Below, in pieces: positions 34,048-44,203 of a DNA stretch of 60,000 bases. Source of the DNA: Acanthaster planci. Its lineage: Eukaryota > Echinodermata > Asteroidea > Valvatida > Acanthasteridae. Each line of letters begins with the position of its first letter. The stretch's first letter is position 1. The translations under genes were made by a program, and so were the position numbers. The notes below the pieces were generated by a model that was not told where the DNA came from, did no database searches, and worked only from the letters and a program-made list of their open reading frames with translations. Where the stretch lies: assembly GCF_001949145.1 (NCBI RefSeq), contig NW_019091434.1, positions 249,353 through 309,352 on the forward strand. The letters are read 5' to 3'.

Positions 34048-36323
34048 CGTAGCGGAATTGTTCATCGTTAACCTCCTGAATATCATGTGCATTCTTATGG
34101 TAAATTTTGTGTGGAAGAGAGCCAGTTCAATCACAGTGTTTATTAACGAAGCCAACTATCTCTGCATCAGTACTCATGAGGACAAAATGACGGTCAGATG
34201 AAGACTCTTTCGGACCATTCTCTCAGGCATGTGCCTTATCCCGGGTCAGCTGATTTCCCAATTTACACGTACAAGCCAGTGCACAATGGAATTTCCTGAT
34301 AAATTTGATACCTCACCGTTGCATGCCTATTTGTACCTGTTTCCTTACAAATGTCGGTGATAGGACTTACACTGACGACTGATTTTGATAAATTAAAAAC
34401 TAAACGCTAACAGTGTCTAAACACCTGATGTCCAATTTTATCCGTTGCATTTCTTTTTTCTGTCTCTCATGGAGGCCTGGGCAAATGTAAGAGACCTCGG
34501 TTGAAGTAACATAAATTGACCGGTCCTTTAGTTCTGCCCATAAGCTCTGTGTAATAGCCTTCCCAAGTGATTAAAGTGGCCGCTGTAATGTTCAGCTACT
34601 GCCTTTAAATCAAGCAGCCTGTCGTTTGTGTCTTTCCTCATCTATTCATAAAGTGTGATTGAACTGGCTCTTGTGGCAAGACTCTTGTCCAGAGAGGCAT
34701 TGTCCCTTTTGTTTTCTACCTGCAGTGCTGTTCCTTATATTTAATGCAGTGACACAAGCAAGTACATGTGCAAGCGTGAAATGGTGCTTGATTTCATTCC
34801 AGGTCTTGGGGAAAAGACCCAGTCCTGTTGGGAACACTGCTTGTTCCTAATTGTGGCAATATAACGTGCCCCGTTCTCATCCTGTCCTCGCCCTTTACTC
34901 CAGGCGTAGAAGATTGCCTTGATATACTTGTACTACAAGCATTGTTAAGTGAGCGTCTGGCTTCCCTGGGTTGTTCTTGTTGGAATAACCCTGTGTTACT
35001 GGTGACATGTTCTTGGTAATCAATTATGAGATGCCCTGTGACATATTCAACCCATTTTGAGGCGGTCAGGCTTTTAGCCCAGAGTGGGGTAGCTGCGTCT
35101 GAAATGGGCTTCCTGAGGCACGGCTGCGTCTGTTGCTTGTGTGTCCTTGTGTACTGTTTGCAACAGGTAAAGACCTAGGTCTTTTCACAGGCTTCATATA
35201 CGGCTTTTGCTTTCCTTTCTGTGAATCAAGATGTCGGAAAGTGGGGTTCCTGTGACTTTAGAATTGGTGCTGCACTCATTGTATTGACTCCATATTTATC
35301 ACATTGAAGAGTTTAATTCTGGAAAATCTGTTAAATCCCCGCTGAGCATTGCTTTTAAACTCGGAAACAATTCATTGTAAACTAGTGTGTCTCATGTTCA
35401 TATCGAGTAACCTAGGCCCATGGACATGTAAAACCCTTTAATAGTCGAAATGAGGGAGAGAAACTCAGAAGGAAGCTTCAGTCAAGAGATTTTTGGTTTT
35501 AATGCAAGATGCTGATTTCAGGCTTTTTGTGGAAAATGTTTAGGCCATGATAAGATATATTTTAAGGACTCTCTCATCAGGCTCAGCACAAGAGTCTGCC
35601 TAAATGGCCCTCTTAAGAGTTTGGCTTGTAGATCGTCCTCGATGATGTAGAAATAAGATTGCTTGAGGATAGCCAACTGCTTGCATGCCGGGCTCAGAGC
35701 TTTTGGCTTGCTTCACCATTTGTCCTTCGTAAACAAGCCGAGTGTTATAGATTTTGGAAGGAGTCAGCACCGAGTGGACAAATTTTAAAGTTGCTTTAGT
35801 GTTTGGTATGCCAAAAGTGTTACATCCTGTCGTGAGCTTTTTTTCTTTTTCATTATTTTGTACATGTTGTGAATAGTGGGAAACAGATTGTGTACGTGAA
35901 ATTGTGCATTATATGAGACAGATTTAATAGAATGTGTACTTACAGTTTAGTAGGTATAAATCCAGAAAATTGAATAAATTATTTGATCGTCGATGGTGTA
36001 CTTATAAACACAAGTGCTTTAGTTTGTCGGCTATTATTAACGGAGACCACCAAAATTAACTGCTTACATTTCCACAACATTATATATTCACTGTTGTGTG
36101 AATTTGGTATTATTTTAAAGGTCTTTCAAGACTGTTCTGATAAAAACTTGCACGGTAATAAGGTCTTCTCTCTTTAATCGCCTGGCCACTAAGCGCTAAC
36201 GAAGTAATTTGCAGAAGGCGCGGAGGACTCATAATTTACATAATCGTATTGTCGGACTGTGTGACCCATCAGAAATTATTGGCTATTTTACGCCGGCGTA
36301 AATCATTTAGATGTGAAACCTTT
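34048..36323. other. CCDC74 3' UTR and gap to convergent HNMT-like gene
   Basis: No coding exon was recognised. AATAAA at 35973-35978 is a plausible CCDC74 polyadenylation signal, giving a 3' UTR of about 1.95 kb. The small open frames here are unrelated to known domains. Confidence 0.5.
35973..35978 (+). terminator. Candidate polyadenylation signal for CCDC74
   Basis: Canonical AATAAA before the convergent gene. Nearer ATTAAA-like signals (about 34.39 kb) could also be used. Confidence 0.35.
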
Positions 36324-36703
36324 TCACTGACATTCTGTTGGCGGAACGTCTCGTTTTGCAACCACCAGGACAGCCGTGTCACAGTTGGTAAGAAATCTAT
36401 CGCTGCCGTCCAGCTGCCATGAGAACTCGCGTAGCATCTCGGCGGCCCGTCGCACTGATTCCTTTGGCGCGTTAGCACGGAAGTTCACCACGCGGGTGAT
36501 GAAGTCCCAAAGGCGTTCCCCGCTGGCGGAGGAGTCTCCCGTCAGGCAGGCGGTGACTTCCAGTGTCCCCGGGATGTTAGTTCGCTGGAAGGTGGGTGTC
36601 ACCTTCAACAGGGCCTTCTCGATGTCGCCGATGGACATGTACGGGGGCGTTCCCCGTTTGAACGGCTGGAGCACTTTGCGAATCCTTGCAAGACTGCTTT
36701 TAT
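36324..36703 (-). CDS. HNMT-like exon 4 with stop
   Basis: Acceptor atcacag. Encodes the C-terminal half, including RTNIPGTLEVTACLTGD and RLWDFITRVVNFRANAP, ending with TGA at 36326. Confidence 0.9.
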
Positions 36704-39503
36704 CTGTGATTTGAAAGATCAACATAAAACTACCGTCTCACTTGATGCAATGTGGCAAACTGCAGCAGGTTGTGTAATGCACAGGGCATGCAGACAGTTG
36801 CCAACCCACTTCTCTGTTATACTTACGCAGTCGAAAGAAAATCTCAAATTTCGTGGGCAGTTGCGTCAAGTGTTCGAGTCCCGGTGTTCGCCGCGTTTGC
36901 AGTGAATTTTCGGTAACTACCGTATTAAAGTATACATTCGGATTGTGTACACAAGAACAGCAAAATGCGTGAAACTTGTCCACCTGTAAGGCTGTGTACT
37001 GAAAATTTCTTATGAAGGGTTTCATTTTAGTTTATTGTCCATATTTATTTTGAGTATGTGGGAAATGAAGAGGACTCGGTTGTGGGGTTTGCCGAAGCAG
37101 CAACATAGGCACCCCGAAAGAACACTTCAAGGTTTGAATGTTTAACCAGGCCTACTAGTAGTAATTCATGGCAAAGAGATTACTGCTTTAAAGAATGGTA
37201 ACTTAACACGGGCGTTTCACAATAGTGCGCCTCCGAGAGTTTGCAACGCGTTGGCCAATCACAATGCGCGAAATCTGTCGCCCAATGATCGTTTGGAAAC
37301 GGGAAGGGTCGATGGATTTCGCGCGTTATGATTGGCCAACGCGTTGCAAATTCTCGGAGACGCACTATTGTGAATCACCCGCATTGCTTGGCATCCAGTC
37401 CGAGCGTCCGATCATTAATTATCAGGGACGATAAAAGCAACATTGTGAAATTGGGAAGTGAAGTTACCTGATTCATAAGCGATGATCATCATTCCTCCTG
37501 GACTCAGACTTTTATAGTAATGCGAGAGGGTTTCCTCCAAGTCCCGCTTTTCAATGTGGTACAGGACATGTACCATGTGGATCAAGTCAAAGGTCTTATT
37601 GTTTCCAGAGTTTTCCATCTGAGACCAGAACAAACGGTGGGATCAGTGTTAGAGAAGCCTGTACCCCTCATGAATTCAGAATTCATCATTTTATTTCACC
37701 AAAACATAAACCAAATAAAAAACTAAACAAACAAAATCTACAACCGAATTGGGGCTTAAATCATTTGGAACAAATAGTGCTCTTTATATATTTCCGTGTT
37801 CTGTCGATTTGGATTTTATCAGGTGATTATAGAATTATGGAACAGGTCGCTATTCTGTTTATAAATACGTAATAATGTAAGTCTATACCTTCCTATTCGA
37901 AGTTCCTGATCATTTTTAACGTTTGTCGTGCAGTTTAGTAATTAGGCCTACACTGATCATTTTTCAGTTGCATAATTTGTTAAACTTTCTCCCGCATCGA
38001 CCGAAATCTCACCATGAACTCCGAAGAGGTTTGCTGGTGAAACTCGAAGGTCGCTCCGCTTAACTCGCTGTCTGCCATGAGCTCGCGGTACAGACCGATC
38101 TGAGACGGGTCCGGCTCGATCACCGTGGTAGAGACGCGTAGATGATGGGGCAACAGCGCACGGAGAATGGCTAGATCTACTTCACCTATAAAGCAATCAT
38201 CGCTACGGAAATTCAGTCAATGGAATCTGGAAATTATAACAATTAGAAAAATGAGAAAAATGAGAAAAAATTAAACCCAAACCAGTACTGTTTGAACCGA
38301 AAAACGAAGACGGAACGCAGTCGTACATTGCAGGGGGATAAGACCAACACTTAACTGAAAAATCTCGTTTTTTAACTCCGATCGATTCAAAACTTCGGAA
38401 GATGATTGGTTTCATTCCTTTCAGGCGGAGATTTCAACCTTGCATGACAAAGTTTGATTTGCAACTTGGCATGTAATTTTAGTGACATCGATGCCTGATA
38501 CTGCTGAAGTTCAGGTCAGTGGAGCCTGCTTTTTTTCTAGTGGCGTCTAATAATGAAACCATGAAAAACATAGGATTTCTCGGCATCAGTAGCGTATACC
38601 CAGGGTGAAACTAGATATGTCCCCTGGATATTCTACCCCTTTTAAGGAATCGATGCATTTTGAGGAAATTTTCGGTCCATTTTTTAACAGATTTGTTGCC
38701 ATAAACGTTTGCAAGACAGTATGAGAGCAGGGCACGCTGTAAATCAGCGTAAAAAAATGACATGAATATCAATTATTCATGATTTGCAGGTGGGCCTATA
38801 GTGATAGTTTTCAATAACAAAAGACTTATATCGCCTTCTTTGCAACACATCTGAGAACAGGAAAAACTTTGTTGTAAAGTTTGTATTGCTCACCTGATCC
38901 ACTACCAACTCCAAGCATCCAGTAAACCTGATCGTCCTCCTGCAGCGGACCTGGTAGGACACAGTCTATCGTTGCCGGCGTCACAAGAGCTGCATCATGG
39001 AAGGCCCGCTGGTCCTGAGCCTCGATCAGCTCGACGAGATGCTCCTTAATCCAGCCCTCCACCCCTTCCCACTCGTCGGAGAAACGCTGGAACTCGTCCA
39101 AGCATTCCATGTAGCGGGTCGCGTCGTCGTACAGCCATGGGTACTGCTGCTCCTCTCCGCCGGTGACGTCGCCGACGTGCGGCCCTGTGTTCGTTCCGTC
39201 TTCCGGAGGTTGCCTGTCGCGCGAACAGACTCCCAGCGAAGAAGCTATTCCTTCACCTACACTGTTAGCAGAGCTGGGGATCGTTGAATTAATGAGCAGA
39301 TCTGTGGTCTGCGGAAATAGCTTTTTGTGGGGAAAAACGATCGATGAAAACGAACGGGGACGCACCACCGCCCCCGCCGACTTCAGCACGGCCAAACTTA
39401 CCGAGCGCACCCTAACCTTACCCGGTATTTGTGCCGGTAATGTTTTCATCGCCAGTGATTCGTCACAGATTTTGATATTTAACTTCATGGTCCCGCTGGA
39501 CAT
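36324..39503 (-). CDS. Histamine N-methyltransferase-like enzyme, complete
   Basis: Four exons, 5' to 3' on the minus strand: 39503-38894, 38185-38013, 37618-37468, 36703-36324; 437 residues, against about 292 in human HNMT. The extra length is a leader of about 120 residues. The HNMT-like part starts near YPWLYDDATRYMECLDEFQR, followed by the SAM-binding loop MLGVGSGSGEVDLAIL (about 196-211), VIEPDPSQIGLYREL with the cofactor-contacting Glu227 and Gln232, FHQQTSSEF, FDLIHMVHVLYHI, and the C-terminal RLWDFITRVVNFRANAP. Family members move a methyl group from SAM to the imidazole nitrogen of histamine in the cytosol. Residues equivalent to two histamine contacts are changed (see findings), so the substrate is uncertain. 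Confidence 0.88.
37208..37382. mobile_element. Fold-back MITE, copy 1, inside HNMT-like intron 3
   Basis: Near-perfect hairpin: arms contain acaatagtgcgcctccgaga and its reverse complement tctcggagacgcactattgt, with ttggccaatcacaatgcgcg and its partner inside. Same family as 44030-44203. The two mirror-image open frames here (MRLREFATRWP on both strands) are artefacts of the palindrome. Confidence 0.9.
37468..37618 (-). CDS. HNMT-like exon 3
   Basis: Acceptor gtctcag, donor gtaact. Encodes FDLIHMVHVLYHIEKRDLEE and YKSLSPGGMMIIAYES, the methyltransferase post-I region. Confidence 0.9.
38013..38185 (-). CDS. HNMT-like exon 2
   Basis: Acceptor tttatag, donor gtgaga. The split codon restores Gly, giving GEVDLAILRALLPHHLRV, then VIEPDPSQI and TFEFHQQTSSEFM. 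Confidence 0.9.
38894..39503 (-). CDS. HNMT-like exon 1: leader, N-terminal helix and start of SAM loop
   Basis: Encodes the leader, the substrate-lid region and MLGVGSGS, ending mid-codon before gtgagc. ATG at 39503 gives the longest product; a second Met at residue 19 (39449) is also possible. Confidence 0.85.
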
Positions 39504-40368
39504 TATCAGATTTGATTAATTCAATTCTGTCCGACTGAAATATACAGGACATGTGCCTCCTGCTACCTTAACTGACGAAACTGCGTAACTGGCTGGTGTA
39601 ATGTTTTGTTTATTTTTTTTCTGAGGAAAAAAGGGCAGATGCGAATCAAAGACTTTTTGTCAGGCGGGGTGCTTCTTTGCTAGGACCCTCCGCTACATTT
39701 ACTTATTCAAATCACTGTTCCAAGCATTCGTACAGAATTGTCCAAGGGCTCTTCTACTGTGTTTATAATCTGTTTAACAAGGGACACAGTCTGCCCAAAT
39801 TGAAGGGGAGATGGCAAAAGGAAGACTTTAATAGCACCCTAGTGTCCATTGTTACAAACGCATTCAAGTCTTCAAATCTTTTCATCGCCCGAAGGACACC
39901 CTAATCAGTGGGCTTAGTGTGCCGGAACATCTTATTTTTGTTCTCTTGATACTTAATTTACAATGGGGTATAATTAGGCTAATATAGTAACATTTTGGCG
40001 ACCCTACGCGAGATTTGTTTCTCTGACCATGTATGTGTCGGGTCCGATGTAAATAGGGATGTAATGTACAATTTGAAGTCAACTTTAATGGTTATAACTT
40101 ACTTTTGACTTAGACGCTGACAACACTTTATGAAACAAGCAACATGAGCCCATAACAAATCTAATAACCCTACACGATGATGGCGTCACAGTTTGTTTAC
40201 ATGGACGCTCCCCTATTGAGTCACCGGGCGGGGGGTGGTCCAGTGCAGCGGGCATCATTGGAAAGCAAGCACGAAGTGTCGGTCATTAGTACGGGGGTGT
40301 CTTTCCTCAAAAGGTAACGGTATGCCGCTAATCCACAGAATACTTATTGGTGGGCCATGGGCAGATCC

Positions 40369-40583
40369 AGGTGCTAACGGGAGCGACTTCGGAACCCCCC
40401 ATTTTTTGGGAAAAATAATTCGAGAAAGGCGAATAGCCTCATCGAGTTTGTTTTCTTCAAAAAGCGCATGAAAAGCCCCAAATTGTAGCCTCATCCTCAA
40501 AAAGGCTATAAATGGTTACATGAAAAAGTTTTGCTTCCCCCAAACAACTTTGCCTCCCCAAGAAATTGTTTCTGGATCCGCCC
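40369..40583. mobile_element. Small element with GGGCrGATCCAG inverted ends
   Basis: Left end gggcagatccaggt, right end tctggatccgccc, about 215 bp apart with no long open frame of interest. The same ggatccgccc phrase appears at about 23451. Confidence 0.55.
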
Positions 40584-41564
40584 TTCTTGGGGCTAGAGAT
40601 ATTGCGAAATTGCACAAGTGGCATGTAATGGCCATGAGTCGCAGGCCCTCTTTGCGATGCACGGATTTGGGATGACAAGACCACCAACCTTGGCCGTATT
40701 TTCACTGATTTTGACGAATGGCTGCGGGTAAAGGTCTTGTTGAAAATAGCTGTTTTCGAGACTATTTAATAAAAAGGGTGTTTATGAAATTTGCAGTTGT
40801 CATTCGGTGAACATTTAATGAAACTAAATGAAATAGCAAAAGGAGATGCCTTTCCCACCTTTCTATGTCGGTGAAATATTAAGGATTTTTGAAAAAAGTT
40901 CTAAATTTGGCCATTCATATTACTGACTGCACTGACTATTCGATTTCTTTTATTCAATACATAATTTCTATTTTTAAAGAATGCACGATCATTTGGAAAG
41001 TGGCGTATGCAAGGATGATCGCATATTAAAATTCACTCATTGCCAAAGAAATTGACAAATCGATTCTTTTCCTGAGATATAAATCTATATACTGTCCACA
41101 AACATCCACAAACCCAAATTGCTCCAGCATTCCTTGAACTTTAAGTTAGACACCAGTTGTTGATAAAATTGTTTTTTAAAAAGACTTCTGGTGTTATTCC
41201 ACTGGTGTTACGGCGGGACTTATTCGATACCCATTTTGCAAACGATGTGGTACAGGCTCTTGAATAGTTATTGGCTGTTTCTTCCATGGGTCAGATGCAG
41301 TTTGTGTCGTCATGGTCGTGTATCCATGCATTATAAATCTTTGATTCACTTCATAGTTCCTTACCCTCGAACGATACAATCATCCTGAAGATATCCATAT
41401 GCGACCGCACACGTGTTCTTGTCATGTTGAGTACAAGACGCAAAAACGAACAGGTACAAACTAACTGGTACAGTCCCACGCATTTTGGCACTATCAAAGT
41501 GAAGCTTTTGTGACTTAGCACCGGCAGAAGTTTAAGTTACGTGCATGTGTTTATTCTACATCTA

Positions 41565-41994
41565 AGGGCCAAGTTCGATCAAGGCCCACTAGTTAATTAA
41601 CTTGTGGTTAGTTCGTGACGTACCCAGCGCATGTGCAGTGAAGTTGAATTGCAAAAGACCATAATGGCCAATCGTCAGGTCGTTAGACTGAATGCGAAAA
41701 AAGGTGGCCACAGGAAGGGCAAAACAGCCAAAACTACAATAAAAATGGTCGTTTACTAGTAGCATACTCTTTTCCCGGCATTTGTCTTATAACTGGTCCT
41801 CTCTTCATTGTACTATTAAAAATGGTTATGGCAACCAACGACTCGACCAACCTCGGTAGGCTGGTCGCGAATAGTTGACTAGACTAGTCCAACCATGGAG
41901 GTAGGAAACTGGTCCAACCATCGCCGACTAACGCACGTTCGATGAGAGTTTAGTCAAACAATGGTTAACTATGGTCCTAGATCAAACTTGCCCT
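41565..41994. mobile_element. MITE-like element with AGGGCCAAGTTCGATC inverted ends
   Basis: Left agggccaagttcgatcaagg, right reverse complement agggcaagtttgatctagga, and the homology continues imperfectly into gttaac. About 430 bp, no coding capacity. Confidence 0.6.
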
Positions 41995-44029
41995 GAGTAG
42001 CAACAACAGCGCGTACGAATCTGACCCCCCCTTTTTATTGTGACGTCACTTTGGTTGCTATCATGCAAGAAGATTGCTTAACAAAATGACATTAATTTGA
42101 TTGTTTAATACTTTTCGGTTACGCTCAGCGCTCAGTGGCATGACTGAGGGATATCACTCACATGCCTGCAGGTGCACAAAATTCTACCTAGTTTGCGCGG
42201 ATAACACTGTCTTAACGTTCAGTCGGTGGCATGTCCAACGATGAGGAAAACTCCCCCAAAACATGTTGCCATGCCCCCAAAGCACTATGGCACTTCTAAA
42301 AAACGGTATACATTACCACCTCTTCAATTGGGTTTATAAATTTACGAATGAAAAGCCTTATTGTAATTTCGAACTCCGGTTTCCCCCTCCCTGGAACAAA
42401 CCCGGTAAACGGGCCGAACACCACTGCATTCAGCTTGCAATCAAAGGGGAAGTATCAGACTGCAACAGTGATTGGGATTTAAAAAAACAAACAAAAACAA
42501 AACACTGATGGAGGCCAAACCGGGACTCGACGGCAACATGGATTGTAAAATCGTGATGGTGAAAGCATATCATAAAGAAAAATCAGGATGGCATAAATAA
42601 GCGACAAAAGCATTGGAAATGTTACCAAAGTATTCCTGAAATGACAGTCGACTGTAAATACTAGCATCTTTATTTTGGCAGATAAAGGTAAATCCCTGAC
42701 TACGCGCCTTCAGATGAATTCATGTGTGTGTATATACTCTCTAAATTGGGAAGATTGAAATTTTGGACAAGACGTTTTAGAGTGAAAAATCACTCTGAAT
42801 TTAGACTGAAGAAGGCTGAAAATAGCCCCTTCCAGGGGAAGCTCGAGTGAAATTTCAATCTTCTGGAGTGAAAAAATTTCACTCCAACTCGTCTGGTCCT
42901 TAATACCAATCTGAGGGATTGAATTTTTACTAAAATGGAGTGAATTTTCACTCTTTGGATTCACTTTTCAAATGGATCTGTTTCCATTTTTGTAACCTTT
43001 TGTTTATGACACATATTGAACCATAAAGGGTGAGGGGTGTGATAGCTCTATACAAACACTTTCCGCAAGTTACAGCCCCGCGGTCTATACTCTGCATCGA
43101 CGCGGCTGATAGCACCTGTATACGCATCACTGCACGGTTCTGCATCACTGATGGTTTGGATTGAAAGTCAGATGAAAAGTGAAGCACATCGATTGTTGTA
43201 TTCTGGTTGTTAGGCGATGTCGGGAAGAAGTTATGGGCCAGTCATTTACTTAATAAATTTACTTGCATTCTTAAACCAAAGGCTATTCCAAAGTTTTTAT
43301 AGGGTTTGGGTTGTTAAATATTTATGTGGGCCTCTAAGCTGTTGGAGCCATTATTATGCATATTCTGTTGGTGCGCATAATTTTGTTGTGCAAAGTGGTT
43401 GGGTAAGATGTGACCTTTTTGACTGAACAGTCGCCCCTATTTCGTTTGTCGTTTGCGTTCGAAAGACGCACACCCAACTTAAAGGGTAAAGTTATTAGCC
43501 GTTTCTGTAATCTTTGCACGATTCATAAACGTGTTTTTATTCGCCATGAGCAGAACTTGCACCCATCAGCGGTACGGTTGAAAAGAGCCACACTGATCGG
43601 GAGTGTTCTTTTTGTTGGTATTGATGCGACCGTTTGCGTGCATCTAATAGTCGTTTGTAAGCACCAAAGTTCAGTTCCGACCACTGATCTCCATTTACGA
43701 CCAAAGGAGCCTCCATTGCTCAGAAAATTGCGCCCTCTCTTCGTCCATCTCGAGGCTCATAACATTGTGCCACGCGTGCGTTAGCTTGTCATGGCGCGGT
43801 CGTTGGTTATGGTTGAAAAGCTTGTTTGCTTAGTGGCCAATATTTTCAAAACACTGTCGGTACTTGAGTGATTTTGAAGGATTGGTTTGGTAATTTACTA
43901 ATCATGCTCTTCTGACAAGGAATGCCGTGCGTGGCATCAAAATAGTGGGCTTGTTCATCATGATGTTGGTGGAAGTATTTCTAAAAATGGAAACACTAGG
44001 GGCTCTGCCGCTTTCTTTTCACTTCCAAT

Positions 44030-44203
44030 ACGGGCGATTCACGATAGTGCGCCTCCAAGAGTTTGTAACGCGTTGACCCAATCACAATGCGCGAAATCTG
44101 TCGACCCTTTCCAAACGCGCATTGGGTCGACAGATTTCGCGCACTGTGATTGGTCAACGCGTTACATACTCTTGGAGGCGCACTATTGTGAAACGCCCTT
44201 ATT
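44030..44203. mobile_element. Fold-back MITE, copy 2, intergenic
   Basis: Same hairpin family as 37208-37382: acgatagtgcgcctccaaga on the left and tcttggaggcgcactattgt on the right, with aatgcgcgaaatctgtcg in the arms. No coding capacity. Confidence 0.9.

Noticed and set aside
36376-36714. 112-codon plus-strand frame opposite HNMT-like exon 4
   Set aside because: Antisense shadow of a conserved coding exon.
43410-43784. 124-codon plus-strand frame in the intergenic region
   Set aside because: No domain, no splice partners, and it lies next to repeats. Possibly an old element fragment, but there is no support.
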